Positions 18,040 through 27,445 of a stretch of DNA of 61,638 nt are shown here, one piece after another. The notes below the pieces were generated by a model that was not told where the DNA came from, ran no database searches, and saw only the letters and a program-made list of their open reading frames with translations. The stretch is from a virus. A program made the position numbers and the translations under genes. Location of the stretch: positions 1 to 61,638 of IMG/VR virus record IMGVR_UViG_3300046368_000725. One strand, given 5' to 3'. Each line of letters begins with the position of its first letter. Within the stretch, counting starts at the first letter, position 1.

Positions 18040-18851
18040 GATTATTTGCATTTGGTTGTAGTTTTACAAAGTATTGTTGGCCAACATGGGCTGATATAAT
18101 GGCAGTTGATCTTGGGTGTGAATATTATAACTTAGGTATTGCTGGATTAGGTAATGTTGGAATTATGAGTCGAATGGTCGAAGCTGACTTAAAATGGAAA
18201 TTTACACCCGAAGATAAAATAATTGTCTTATGGTCAGGGTTTGAGCGTGAAGATCGAATAAACACGTTTGGCGAATGGGACAACTTTGGTAGTATCTTTC
18301 ATGCACAACGAGGAAAAAGAGACTGGCATGCAAAAAATTGGAACTTAGGAAACGACATTGTAAGAAATTCAACTGCAATTGCTGCTGCAAATAAAATGTA
18401 CGGCGACAAAATACTTTGGCAGGCACATAGTTTTGATCCAATTAATGCTGAGCACGATTTAAAAGAAATTCCGTTAACTGACAACGAATATAATGTTGCT
18501 ATGAATCTTGCAAAACTATATAATCCTTATCTAAAAGATATTACAACTTGTTTATGGGATGATTATAATCCAGCATTTGGAAATTTAAATGATATTCATC
18601 CTGACACACGAAAGCATTTTAAATTATTAATTGAGCATGTGTATAAACCGTTAGACATGAAAATGAAAAGATCAACCAAACAAACGTTTATGGATTTACA
18701 GCAAGAAATTACAGACAAATGTATACGTGAAAATATTAAAAATAATCAGCAAGTGCAAAATTGGATATATGACTTAATTAATACAAATGCAGACTACAAC
18801 AGAATAGCCGATGTATTTAAACACTATTCTTTAAGCGATGATATACATTAG
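18036..18851 (+). CDS. SGNH-like hydrolase, GCSFT type, paralogue of 16232
   Basis: 271 aa. MRLFAFGCSFTKYCWPTW, AGLGNVGIMSRMVEAD, FTPEDKIIVLWSGFEREDR and, later, DIHPDTRKHF line up with the protein at 16232. It overlaps 16957 by 4 bp, completing an SGNH-GT-SGNH cassette. Its 3' end overlaps the minus-strand aminotransferase-like gene by 35 bp. Ending residues are acidic and helical. An esterase or acyltransferase function is a family inference. Confidence 0.6.
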   Translation: MRLFAFGCSFTKYCWPTWADIMAVDLGCEYYNLGIAGLGNVGIMSRMVEADLKWKFTPEDKIIVLWSGFEREDRINTFGEWDNFGSIFHAQRGKRDWHAKNWNLGNDIVRNSTAIAAANKMYGDKILWQAHSFDPINAEHDLKEIPLTDNEYNVAMNLAKLYNPYLKDITTCLWDDYNPAFGNLNDIHPDTRKHFKLLIEHVYKPLDMKMKRSTKQTFMDLQQEITDKCIRENIKNNQQVQNWIYDLINTNADYNRIADVFKHYSLSDDIH

Positions 18852-19404
18852 GATAGTCTTCCCAAGTCCACATCTTTGCAGGAGTAGCAATTGCATTAGG
18901 CAATTTATCTAATCCTAACTGTGCAGTTTCGGGTGTCATGTAGTAATGATATCCTATACTATTAATATCTTGATCCATCCAACTACAATTACGATGCCTA
19001 CCATCGTATCCTAATTTTATAAGTGCATCTCTGTCTTCTTTGCTATCAAGCAGTATTACACCACCTCGCCCTAAACTTAAATGTTTTCTAAATTGAAAAC
19101 TCAAGCACATATAGCTGCCTGATACATAACTGTTTGGTTTCCATAATACTGCTGCATCGTAAATATTGTTACCAAGATAATAATATTCAGACCATTTAGC
19201 ATTAGTCCATTGAACATCGATGCCAAGTTTCTTTCCTGTCATTGGAATACTTAGATATGTGTGCTGCGGCACAGTTATACTTTTAGCATTTTTATAACGC
19301 AAACATAGTTCAACAGCATGAGTACAGCAATCAGTGCTTACAGCATAAGGTGCACCAAAGAATTCTGCTATTTGTTTTTCAAAGTTATCTACTATATCGA
19401 ACAT
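18817..19404 (-). CDS. Truncated DegT/DnrJ/EryC1-type PLP aminotransferase
   Basis: 195 aa from the ATG at 19404; a GTG 15 nt upstream is possible, but the ATG lies 4 nt after a late-like box. The family core is present: GAPYAVSTDCCTHAVEL near residue 17, DAAVLWKPNS near 83 (the PLP-contacting Asp), and SFQFRKHLSLGRGG with the Schiff-base lysine K107. Normal members have about 370 residues. Here the C-terminal small domain is missing, though the lysine region is intact. It could be a minimal active enzyme needing a partner, or a decaying gene. The usual role is amination of a nucleotide keto-sugar. Confidence 0.75.
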   Translation of the reverse strand: MFDIVDNFEKQIAEFFGAPYAVSTDCCTHAVELCLRYKNAKSITVPQHTYLSIPMTGKKLGIDVQWTNAKWSEYYYLGNNIYDAAVLWKPNSYVSGSYMCLSFQFRKHLSLGRGGVILLDSKEDRDALIKLGYDGRHRNCSWMDQDINSIGYHYYMTPETAQLGLDKLPNAIATPAKMWTWEDYPNVYHRLKNSV

Positions 19405-19408
19405 AATG

Positions 19409-19416
19409 TATTTAAC
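19409..19416 (-). promoter_or_regulatory. Late-like box GTTAAATA, start codon 4 nt downstream
   Basis: On the minus strand GTTAAATA, CATT and ATG (19404) follow directly. Match to TATAAATA is 6 of 8. The arrangement repeats the TAAATACnnTATG string found at three other divergent starts. Confidence 0.45.
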
Positions 19417-19448
19417 CACCAGATCTAATAACTATATACTTAATGGAT

Positions 19449-19456
19449 TGTAAATA
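19449..19456 (+). promoter_or_regulatory. Late-like box TGTAAATA
   Basis: A 7-of-8 match to the T4-type late box lies 16 nt before the ATG at 19473. AAGGAG (19461-19466) lies between box and start, so this unit would have a short leader. It should drive the 19473-26280 operon. Confidence 0.5.
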
Positions 19457-19472
19457 CTGTAAGGAGTTAGAC

Positions 19473-20384
19473 ATGAAAATATTATTAACAGGATCAAGTG
19501 GATTTATAGGACAACATTTGTTGCCACGACTACAAGCAATTGGAGAAGTACACGAATTAAAAACAGACTTAACACATCACACTGGTATTCAGCAAGAAGT
19601 AAAAGAAGTTAATCCAGATATTGTAGTTCATTTAGCAGCACGTACAGAAGTGCAAAAAAGTTTTTATGAACAAGTTAGTTTTAGTGAAGTAAACTATGTT
19701 GGTACAGTTAATCTTATTGAAGCATGTAGACAACTTAACACTTTACCGTATTTTGTGTTTGCAAGTACAATGGAAGTTTATGGCTGGCAACCTATTTCGG
19801 ACGAAGTAGAACAAACCGGAACTTATAAAGACAGCGTTGCTTTTGACGAATATACTCAGCCAAATCCAAATGCTCCTTATGCTGTTGCTAAGTATGGATG
19901 TGAAAAGTACTTAGAGTATGCTGGCAGAGCATACGGTCTTCCGTGGGCAAGTTTTAGACAAACTAATAGTTACGGACGTAAAGACAACGACTTTTTTATT
20001 ACAGAACAGATTATTGCACAGATGTTAAAAGGAGATACTTGTAATCTAGGCTATGCAGAGCCATATAGAAACTTTATTTACATCAGTGACTTGCTAGATG
20101 CGTGGATGGCTGTAATTGAAAATAGAGATGCATGTAAAGGCAACTTCTATACTATTGGACCAGACGACCCACGTAAGATTAAAGATTGTGCTCATTATAT
20201 CCAACAGCAATTAGGGTGGAATGGAACTATCAACTGGGATACAAAAGATCCACGACATGGCGAAATTTGGTGGCTTAATAGTAATCACAACTTGCTTACA
20301 AGTAAGACTGGGTGGAAGCCTAAAGTGTCGTACGAAGAAGGTGTCGATAGGACAATTAGCCATTGGAAAACAATCATTACCTAA
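19473..20384 (+). CDS. NAD-dependent sugar epimerase/dehydratase
   Basis: 303 aa, starting at the ATG after AAGGAG; an upstream ATG at 19443 lacks a site. The Rossmann motif GSSGFIG (7-13), HLAARTEV, the catalytic-site ASTMEVYG and YAVAK (Y136, K140) mark the extended SDR family that epimerises or dehydrates nucleotide sugars. PYRNFIYISDL is the usual substrate-domain element. Length is near the normal 310-330. It leads an operon with two glycosyltransferases and a methyltransferase, fitting synthesis of an unusual sugar donor. Confidence 0.88.
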   Translation: MKILLTGSSGFIGQHLLPRLQAIGEVHELKTDLTHHTGIQQEVKEVNPDIVVHLAARTEVQKSFYEQVSFSEVNYVGTVNLIEACRQLNTLPYFVFASTMEVYGWQPISDEVEQTGTYKDSVAFDEYTQPNPNAPYAVAKYGCEKYLEYAGRAYGLPWASFRQTNSYGRKDNDFFITEQIIAQMLKGDTCNLGYAEPYRNFIYISDLLDAWMAVIENRDACKGNFYTIGPDDPRKIKDCAHYIQQQLGWNGTINWDTKDPRHGEIWWLNSNHNLLTSKTGWKPKVSYEEGVDRTISHWKTIIT

Positions 20385-21301
20385 CTGATCCACAAGGTCT
20401 TTTTAAGTTACCGCAAACCTTACAAAATGATTCTAACACAACAATAGTTGTGGATGATACTTCTGAAGGGTCTCTTTATACATATTTTGAAAAGATTCAC
20501 AAATTAAAATACCGCAATAAAATAATATATAAATCAGCTAACTTGAACGGTGCAGAAATTTATCAGCAGTGGTGTAAACAAAATGATTGTATAGCTAAAA
20601 TGCAAATAGTCTATAAAAATTCTCATTTCGAATCTATAAGGTCTTTTTATAAAAACAACGATATATATTTACATCGTGATTACAAAAGTAAATGGTTTTG
20701 CAATCTTAATAACAGACAGCACGAACATAGATGCGAGGCTTTAGCGTATCTCCATAATTTGAATCTAATTGATAAAGGAATTGTTAGTTTTAGAAGTTTA
20801 AAAAAAGACACACATACTAATTTTGTACAAAGGTGTAAAAATAGTCCTTTATCAAAAGAAAATCTGCAAGATACAGAAAAATTATTACCTTTGCATGTAG
20901 ACCATGTAGAATCAACTAACCCAATAGATTATAGTAAACCTAATGACTTTAATCCAAAAATTTATTCAGCTTTGATTAATTTAACAAGTGAAACGTTTTA
21001 TAATGAACCGGGATTATTTTTAAGTGAAAAAACATGGAAGCCTATACTTGCAGGACAGATGTTTATAATTATTGGACAAAAGTACACTTTGAAAAGATTA
21101 AGAGATATTGGCTTTGAAACATTTGGGAATATATTTGACGAGTCTTATGATACTATGGACAATGACAAAAGAATGTATGCAGCAATAGATCAATTGGATA
21201 TATTATTAAAAAAGTACACACTAAAACAATTAAATAAACTTACTCGCAAAATACGTAAGCATAATTTTGAATTAGCTATGGATTTAGTACAAGATGTATA
21301 G
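20363..21301 (+). CDS. Putative glycosyltransferase with SEKTWKPI...G motif (TTG start)
   Basis: 312 aa starting at a TTG inside the epimerase gene; an in-frame TAG lies two codons upstream of the TTG and no ATG is near. The first residues NHYLTDPQGLFKLP parallel RCTDPFGLPYL in the next protein, supporting this start. It holds KWFCNLNNRQHEHR near residue 110 and SEKTWKPILAGQMFIIIG with LRDIGFETFGNIFDESYD near 220-258. It ends with LDILLKKYTLKQLNKL...RKHNFE. It is a tandem paralogue of 21294. Transferase activity is inferred. Confidence 0.55.
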   Translation: MENNHYLTDPQGLFKLPQTLQNDSNTTIVVDDTSEGSLYTYFEKIHKLKYRNKIIYKSANLNGAEIYQQWCKQNDCIAKMQIVYKNSHFESIRSFYKNNDIYLHRDYKSKWFCNLNNRQHEHRCEALAYLHNLNLIDKGIVSFRSLKKDTHTNFVQRCKNSPLSKENLQDTEKLLPLHVDHVESTNPIDYSKPNDFNPKIYSALINLTSETFYNEPGLFLSEKTWKPILAGQMFIIIGQKYTLKRLRDIGFETFGNIFDESYDTMDNDKRMYAAIDQLDILLKKYTLKQLNKLTRKIRKHNFELAMDLVQDV

Positions 21302-22370
21302 TGATAAGAAACACAATAGATGTACTGATCCTTTTGGATTACCTTACCTAGCTTACGAAAATTGGAACGGCGACGGAGAATATTATTTTATACGTTATTT
21401 TCGCGAGCGTGATAAATTTGAGTATATAGAAGAATTACAAAGACCTAATGTATTTTTAATACTGCATGATTTACTAGAAGGATATGCATATAGACGCTTT
21501 CCAAAAATTGACAGATTTGTTTGTGAAAATAATTTGCAACACAAAGTTATATTTGCAACATCTTTATATAATGCAGAAAACGAATATGCAAAATGGACAG
21601 ATAATCCAAACTTCAGAACTGTTTACTATCCTGAGTGGTATCATAGAGTGTATGATAATTTAATAGATTATAATTTGCATAAAATAAAATATGACAGAGC
21701 AAATTATTTTTGTTGTTTGAACAACCGTCCGCACCCGCATCGTTTACAAACTGTAACATATATGGATTATTTAGGATTATTGGACAGAGGCACTGTTACT
21801 TGTTTAGACAAGCAATACGAAACATATGAAGAAGTGCCTACTATGTATGATAGTATTGTAATGAGCTACAAAAACTTTACAGAAGAAACATTTGATATTA
21901 TAAATGAACAAAAAGAAATTACCAAACACAAGTTGCCGTTGAATTTTGATACAGAAGATTTTTCAAGAGGCTCACGTCCACACGATTATAACAGATTAGT
22001 ATATCAAGATAGTTTAATTAATGTAGTAACAGAAACACATTACGAACCCCATTGGAATGTTCATGAACATATTTTCCTTAGCGAAAAAACTTGGAAGCCT
22101 ATTGTATGTAAACAAGCATTTATTATTATTGGACCAAAGCACACGCTTAAATATCTTAAAGAGTTAGGATTTAAAACATTTGATCATTTATGGGATGAAA
22201 GTTATGATGAAGCTGACCAAGAAAAAAGACTTTACAAAGCAGTAAATTCGTTGTATAATACTATTAGTAACTACAGTCTTGAAGAATTGCAACGGGCTAC
22301 ACTTGATATACGTAAGCATAATTACAAGCATTTTAAAAGCATCAAAGAAAGTATGATTAAAACATGTTAG
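21294..22370 (+). CDS. Putative glycosyltransferase with SEKTWKPI...G motif
   Basis: 358 aa. It repeats the upstream protein's pattern: FCCLNNRPHPHRLQ near residue 140, SEKTWKPIVCKQAFIIIG near 262, LKELGFKTFDHLWDESYD, and a C-terminal YSLEELQ...IRKHNYKHF. Being longer, it may represent the fuller form of the family. It overlaps both neighbours by 7-8 bp. The Asn-Arg-x-His-x-His-Arg segment is conserved in all three closest members and may contact the donor phosphate. Donor and acceptor unknown. Confidence 0.55.
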   Translation: MYSDKKHNRCTDPFGLPYLAYENWNGDGEYYFIRYFRERDKFEYIEELQRPNVFLILHDLLEGYAYRRFPKIDRFVCENNLQHKVIFATSLYNAENEYAKWTDNPNFRTVYYPEWYHRVYDNLIDYNLHKIKYDRANYFCCLNNRPHPHRLQTVTYMDYLGLLDRGTVTCLDKQYETYEEVPTMYDSIVMSYKNFTEETFDIINEQKEITKHKLPLNFDTEDFSRGSRPHDYNRLVYQDSLINVVTETHYEPHWNVHEHIFLSEKTWKPIVCKQAFIIIGPKHTLKYLKELGFKTFDHLWDESYDEADQEKRLYKAVNSLYNTISNYSLEELQRATLDIRKHNYKHFKSIKESMIKTC

Positions 22371-22966
22371 TAGATTTAGATGATGTAGCATTTTGGATGG
22401 ACGCAGTACGTAACAGTGAAAATCACTATGGCGTATTAGAAAGTTTCTGGAAAGGTCAACTAAAAAGTAAAGTATGGCTTGTAGAGCACCTGTATAATTC
22501 ACACTGGCGTCAACAGAACATTGTAATTTTTGGTGGCTGGAACGGGGTATTATCTAGTTTATTATTTAATAGCAAACTACAAATAAATGACATACGTAGT
22601 ATTGATATAGATTCAACTTGCGAAGAAGTTGCTAACATGATTTGCAAGAGACAAGAAATTGAAGGCAAATTTAATGCTGTCACTTGTGATATGTGTACAT
22701 ACGAATATGAATATGCACCAGACTTAGTAATTAATACTAGTACCGAACATATTACACAAGAGCAATATGATACTTGGTTAGATCGTGTGCCTGTAGGAAC
22801 TGCTATTGCAATACAAAATAATAATTATGTTGATATACCAGACCATATACGTTGTTATAATACTCTCGAAGAGTTTGAAAAAACTTGCGGACTAAGTAAA
22901 GTATATACTAGAGACACATTAGAGCTTCCCTTGTATAATAGATTTTTGTTAATAGGACGTAAATGA
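22364..22966 (+). CDS. Class I SAM methyltransferase-like protein
   Basis: 200 aa. VIFGGWNGVLSSLLF near residue 53 is a degenerate glycine-rich SAM motif I, SIDIDSTCEEVA is the acidic loop (motif II), and DLVINTSTEHI is motif IV. The ending ELPLYNRFLLIGRK recurs as ELPKYKRFMLIGYK in 41962-42927, so the two are paralogues and this is the minimal form. It overlaps the glycosyltransferase before it and the radical SAM gene after it. Methylation of a sugar or peptide is possible. Confidence 0.6.
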   Translation: MLVDLDDVAFWMDAVRNSENHYGVLESFWKGQLKSKVWLVEHLYNSHWRQQNIVIFGGWNGVLSSLLFNSKLQINDIRSIDIDSTCEEVANMICKRQEIEGKFNAVTCDMCTYEYEYAPDLVINTSTEHITQEQYDTWLDRVPVGTAIAIQNNNYVDIPDHIRCYNTLEEFEKTCGLSKVYTRDTLELPLYNRFLLIGRK

Positions 22967-24342
22967 CAGATTTTGTAAATCTATTTAAACAGCAGCTTGC
23001 TGAACAAGCTACTCCGACGTTTTGTGCATTGCCTTGGATACACTTGGCAACAAGGCCCAACGGCGATATGCGATTGTGTTGTAGTGCTAATGCTAGTGGT
23101 GCTGGCACTGATCATACTGTTGGTATTGTAAAAACAGATGCAGGGCAGCATTTAAACTTTGCAAAAAGTTCTCCTATGGAAGCCTGGAATAGTGAGTATA
23201 TGCGTGGTGTAAGACGCACTATGATGGATGGTAAAATACCTGCTAGTTGTACAAAGTGTTTTGAAGAAGAATCAAAGGGTGTTGTAAGTAAACGTGTATG
23301 GGAAACAGGAACATGGATGGAACGTGGACTTGATGTTCCTCAATTACTCAACGATACTAAAGAAGATGGTAGATACAAAAACGAATTACAATATTTAGAC
23401 TTGCGTTTAGGACACACTTGCAATATTAAGTGTGTTATGTGTAGCCCGCATGATAGCAGCAAGTGGGTAAAAGATTGGAAAGTATTAGAACCTCAGCTTG
23501 AAGATCCTGAAGTAAAGCGTCAAATGCAATGGGACAAAGCAGAGTTTAATAATAAATGGCACGAAGAAGAAATATTCTGGCACGACTTGTATAAACAAAT
23601 ACCTAACTTACGTGAAGTGTATTTTGCTGGCGGCGAGCCATTAATGATTAAAGAGCACAAAAAGTTTATAGAAGAAATTATACGACAAGGATATAATACA
23701 CGCATACGTTTACGCTACAACACCAACGGCATCTTAGTTGATGAAGAACTAATTGATCTATGGAAACACTTTGAACTTGTTAAAGTAGGAGTGAGTATGG
23801 ATGCAGCTGGGCCACGCAACAATTATATACGGTTTCCTACAGATTGGAATACTGTTGAAACTAATTTACACATGCTAGACAATACACCTGATAATATACG
23901 TCCTAGCATTGCTACTGCAATACAAATATTTAATATCAAGCATCTTCCTGATTTTATACATTGGAAACTATCACAAAATTTCCGTAAAGTAAACACAGAA
24001 GAAATAAAAGGAATTAAAGCCGGAGGCGGCTTAATTAATATGCACTTGTTGTATATTCCAACATTTATGAGCATACAAATATTGCCCAAAGAAGATAAGC
24101 AACAAATACGAGAAACATTTTATAATTTTAAAGAGTACTTGTACGATCATTACACTAAAGATCCGGTGTTCTGGGAACAAAATCCTTATGGATGGCGCCG
24201 CTGGGAAGCTATACTTAATCACATGGATGCACAGGACAACAGTCACTTATTACCAGGGTTTAAAGAGTATGTAAACAAACTTGATACAATTAGGGGAGTA
24301 AACGCCAAGGATGTATTTCCTGAACTAAAACATTTGTTATGA
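22963..24342 (+). CDS. Radical SAM protein, FCxLPWIH...CC family
   Basis: 459 aa. FCALPWIHLATRPNGDMRLCC (C21, C39, C40), then SCTKC (C96, C99), then CNIKCVMC (C153, C157, C160) with SPHDSSKWVKDW after it, and AGGEPLM. It is especially close to the protein at 45480, which shares RPxGxMRxCCxANAS, CVMCSPHDSS and MQWD. It ends with KDVFPELKHL. The pre-core cysteines probably bind an auxiliary cluster. It starts in the stop region of the methyltransferase, suggesting joint action. Confidence 0.87.
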   Translation: MTDFVNLFKQQLAEQATPTFCALPWIHLATRPNGDMRLCCSANASGAGTDHTVGIVKTDAGQHLNFAKSSPMEAWNSEYMRGVRRTMMDGKIPASCTKCFEEESKGVVSKRVWETGTWMERGLDVPQLLNDTKEDGRYKNELQYLDLRLGHTCNIKCVMCSPHDSSKWVKDWKVLEPQLEDPEVKRQMQWDKAEFNNKWHEEEIFWHDLYKQIPNLREVYFAGGEPLMIKEHKKFIEEIIRQGYNTRIRLRYNTNGILVDEELIDLWKHFELVKVGVSMDAAGPRNNYIRFPTDWNTVETNLHMLDNTPDNIRPSIATAIQIFNIKHLPDFIHWKLSQNFRKVNTEEIKGIKAGGGLINMHLLYIPTFMSIQILPKEDKQQIRETFYNFKEYLYDHYTKDPVFWEQNPYGWRRWEAILNHMDAQDNSHLLPGFKEYVNKLDTIRGVNAKDVFPELKHLL

Positions 24343-25256
24343 TAAGCAGTATAAAAAATCTAGACACAGACTTTACATTAGAATTAGAACTAGGCAATGT
24401 TTGCAACTTTAAGTGTAGCTATTGTTTCCCTGGTGCTAACGCCGGTGATAGATTGTGGCCAGATTCTGACAAGTTGTCATCAGCATTACTGAGATATTTA
24501 CGATCTCATAATAGACGTATACGACTGTATCTAGTTGGCGGTGAAACTACTTTATGGAAAGACTTGCCAAAGTTTTGCAGAACACTTAAAGACGAGTTAG
24601 ATATAATAATTACAGTAAGCACAAATGCAAGCAAAAGCATACGCTGGTGGAAAGAAAATTATAATATTTTTGATGCAGTTCATATTAGTTTACATCCTGA
24701 AGAAAGTAATGTTGAACATACAGTTGAAGTTGCAGATTTGTTATATAGAAAAGATATCGAAACAAACATAGATGTGTTAATGGATGCAAATAATTTTGAG
24801 AAGTCAAAGAAATTAGTTGAACGTTCAAAAGATAGTTTAAACAAATTTCCAGTTATTGCAAAAACTGTTATTATTGATGGCACACATCAGTATAATAAAG
24901 AACAACTAGAGTACTTGGAACAGCCTATAAAGCGTATACCTGACATGGAATGGTATAACCGTGTAAAGAAAAAAGCAACAACACAAGTTCTCGTTGATGG
25001 CGCAACTCTAGTTCATAATGGCAACTATTTTGTAAATAATAATCTTAATCAATTCGAAGGATGGATATGTCATTTAGGAGTTGATATTGCAAAAATAGAT
25101 CATGCAGGATATGTAAGGGGAAATTGCGGACATGAGATTGGACAAAACATCTACAGAGATCACACATTTAAAATTGCGCCTGTAATCTGTGATCAAATGG
25201 TTTGTAACTGCACTGGCGAAATGTGTACTACGAAATGGAAAATAGATGAATTTTGA
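24339..25256 (+). CDS. Radical SAM protein with C-terminal cysteines
   Basis: 305 aa. CNFKCSYC (C22, C26, C29) is followed by FPGANAGDRLW. The glycine motif reads VGGET (67-70) where GGEP is usual. C-terminal cysteines: GWICH, RGNCGHEIGQNI, VICDQMVCNC and MCTTKW. This matches 11390 and 52975 in layout (GW-C ... NC ... VIC..xxCxC). ATGA overlap couples it to the long radical SAM gene before it. Such long-plus-short pairs recur in the window. Confidence 0.85.
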   Translation: MISSIKNLDTDFTLELELGNVCNFKCSYCFPGANAGDRLWPDSDKLSSALLRYLRSHNRRIRLYLVGGETTLWKDLPKFCRTLKDELDIIITVSTNASKSIRWWKENYNIFDAVHISLHPEESNVEHTVEVADLLYRKDIETNIDVLMDANNFEKSKKLVERSKDSLNKFPVIAKTVIIDGTHQYNKEQLEYLEQPIKRIPDMEWYNRVKKKATTQVLVDGATLVHNGNYFVNNNLNQFEGWICHLGVDIAKIDHAGYVRGNCGHEIGQNIYRDHTFKIAPVICDQMVCNCTGEMCTTKWKIDEF

Positions 25257-26280
25257 AACCTTGTATCCAGCAGAACAGCAACCTATGCAAATTGCATGGG
25301 AAAGTACATTAAAGTGTAACTTGGATTGCGGCTATTGTGGCGATGGGCATGATAATAGAACAGAGCATCCTTTAAAGTCTGAATGTTTAGATACTGTTGA
25401 TTTTATATTTGAATACGTTAAGCGTAAAAATATAAAACAAGCAAGTTTAAACATTCAAGGTGGCGAAAGTTTATTTCATCCTAATATATTAGACATTCTA
25501 AAATACATCAAGAATAAAAAAGAACAACACCAGTTTTATATGGGTATAGCATTTATTACTAATGCTGTTGTTGGACGTAGGCAATGGGCTCGTGCTAGTG
25601 AATATGTTGATTTCTATACTATAAGCTATCATGCCGAAGCAACAACTAAACAAAAAAATTTAGTTAGACAAAATATATTGTATTGTAAAGAAAAAGATAA
25701 AAACTTTCATGTAAGTATTATGATGCATCCAAAGTTATGGGACGATTGCATCAATATGGTTGATTGGTGTAAACAACACAATATAAAATACAATTGTAGG
25801 CAAATTGACCATCATTGGTTAGACATGCGGTGGAATTATAATGCAGAACAGAGTGAATATCTAATTGGCAGAAAGATAACAAACAAAGATAAACTTGCAC
25901 ACTTACTAGTAAAAGGGTTAAACATGAGTGCAACTGGGCGTAGCTGTTGTAGCAAACGTGATTTGTGTGCAGGCAGTTGTACTACTAATTTTGTCCAAAA
26001 TAAATTTAAAGGATGGACTTGTAGTGTTGCTGACAACTTTCTTTATATAAGACAAACAACTGGCGAAGTGTTTACCAACAAAGATTGCAGAATGAACTAC
26101 GAAGGCAATATTGGCCCAATAGGATATCTAAATGATGTAGACAGTATATACAACAGTATGCACAGTGATGGAATAGTCTGCAAAAAAAGTAGTTGCTGGT
26201 GCGGTATATGTGCGCCTAAAGCAAAAACTCGAGAACGGTTTAATGCCATGATGGCAGATCTAAATTCTCAAAATCAGTAA
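25246..26280 (+). CDS. Radical SAM protein with C-terminal SPASM-like cysteines
   Basis: 344 aa. CNLDCGYC (C24, C28, C31) and QGGES (71-75; Ser in place of Pro). The C-terminal third is cysteine-rich: RSCCSKRDLCAGSC, then GWTCSV, then KDCRMNYEGNIGPIG, then CKKSSCWCGICAPKAKT. The protein encoded by 29142-30203 has the same ending (GNGCW, GWYCDV, TCQATF, VGPIG, CPKQRCGCGMCVPKAKT), so they are close paralogues. The number of cysteines allows two auxiliary [4Fe-4S] clusters. Its 3' end overlaps the convergent gene by 41 bp. Confidence 0.87.
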   Translation: MNFETLYPAEQQPMQIAWESTLKCNLDCGYCGDGHDNRTEHPLKSECLDTVDFIFEYVKRKNIKQASLNIQGGESLFHPNILDILKYIKNKKEQHQFYMGIAFITNAVVGRRQWARASEYVDFYTISYHAEATTKQKNLVRQNILYCKEKDKNFHVSIMMHPKLWDDCINMVDWCKQHNIKYNCRQIDHHWLDMRWNYNAEQSEYLIGRKITNKDKLAHLLVKGLNMSATGRSCCSKRDLCAGSCTTNFVQNKFKGWTCSVADNFLYIRQTTGEVFTNKDCRMNYEGNIGPIGYLNDVDSIYNSMHSDGIVCKKSSCWCGICAPKAKTRERFNAMMADLNSQNQ

Positions 26281-27445
26281 GTTGTAGATCTTTAACTAAT
26301 CCTGTTTCTGCTCTCCAAGACTGTATTCCTTCAGCAGCACGTTGATCAAATATTATAGTAGCATCGCCTAGCTCTTGTTGTAATAGTGCAATCAGTTTAT
26401 TTTCTTGCTGTACTCTATACTGTAAACTGTACATCATAGCAGTGCCCTCGTAACAGAATATGTTACTCATGTCAATTACTGTACCTTGCGGATCGTGTTT
26501 TGACAACCATTTAACAAAACTTTCTGGATCGTTTATAGGATCGCAATGAAAGCCTCCGCCAACACTATCTAATGCTGTTTGATTATAATCGTAATACTTT
26601 ACAAGTGCTGTTGGACTACGTAATTTAGCAGCATGTTTATTAGCAGGTGTTACTAATTCGTATACAGGTGTGTTATATGGACGTGGATAACTATTAGCCT
26701 TGCCCGTTGCAGTATCGTGTACATGTGTGGTTAAACAATAATTGTATTTCTGGTATACATAACTAGTTGTTTCGCCTTTTGTATATAGATAAAATTTATT
26801 TTCACGTACTTCAGCACTATAAGTTTCAATATGTTTGTGTTTGTTAAGAAACGCACTAACAAGATTCCATCCTGGCAGTTTGTGTTTATATTTTCCTTCA
26901 ATCTTTCCAGGTGAGACCCAAGTTGGTAGATAGTCATCGTGTACATTATTGTACGAACGCATCGGATTTTTTTGTACATGACTTGAGAACGGTTCTTCGT
27001 TACCAAACTTTGGAGAACCTAAGTCGATATAAGTTGTTAAGTTAATACTAAAACATTGCGGATGAATTCCGTAATACGCATCGCCACCATCAAGCATGTG
27101 TGCAATTAATTCATATTGCTTAGGATGATTTTCAAAAAATGCATTGCCATTTATAAATTCTGTGCCTGCACTTATCACAATAGCATAATCGTATATAGCA
27201 CTTACACGTTGCAATAGTTTATCTATGCTTGTATCTTCAAAAACATCATAACCTATTCCAGTAAGATTGCTTATAGTGTAATCTGCACGATTGATTACAA
27301 TTTGCTTGTCTACTGAATAGTTTTTAACATCGTTTACAATACATACGCATGTTTTTGATGCACTAAACTTGGCTTTGTATTTTTGCATGTTGTTTCTCGT
27401 AGCTATTAACAATAAGTTCGCAGAATTCTTTTCTTTTATTTCCAA
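26240..27445 (-). CDS. Unknown protein paired with a 2OG oxygenase, paralogue of 50075
   Basis: Up to 401 aa. The listed start is a TTG at 27445; an ATG at 27388 would remove residues (NLLLIATRNN) that match YLVIFLNN near the start of the protein at 50075, so the longer form is preferred. Both share HxQCF, HDDYxPxW(V/I)(S/A)PG, the SNIF..xxT segment and overall order. The N-terminal half may be a nucleotide-sugar-binding fold, but no DxD is clear. It overlaps the 2OG oxygenase gene upstream by about 80 bp. I do not recognise the family. Confidence 0.5.
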   Translation of the reverse strand: MEIKEKNSANLLLIATRNNMQKYKAKFSASKTCVCIVNDVKNYSVDKQIVINRADYTISNLTGIGYDVFEDTSIDKLLQRVSAIYDYAIVISAGTEFINGNAFFENHPKQYELIAHMLDGGDAYYGIHPQCFSINLTTYIDLGSPKFGNEEPFSSHVQKNPMRSYNNVHDDYLPTWVSPGKIEGKYKHKLPGWNLVSAFLNKHKHIETYSAEVRENKFYLYTKGETTSYVYQKYNYCLTTHVHDTATGKANSYPRPYNTPVYELVTPANKHAAKLRSPTALVKYYDYNQTALDSVGGGFHCDPINDPESFVKWLSKHDPQGTVIDMSNIFCYEGTAMMYSLQYRVQQENKLIALLQQELGDATIIFDQRAAEGIQSWRAETGLVKDLQLTDFENLDLPSWH

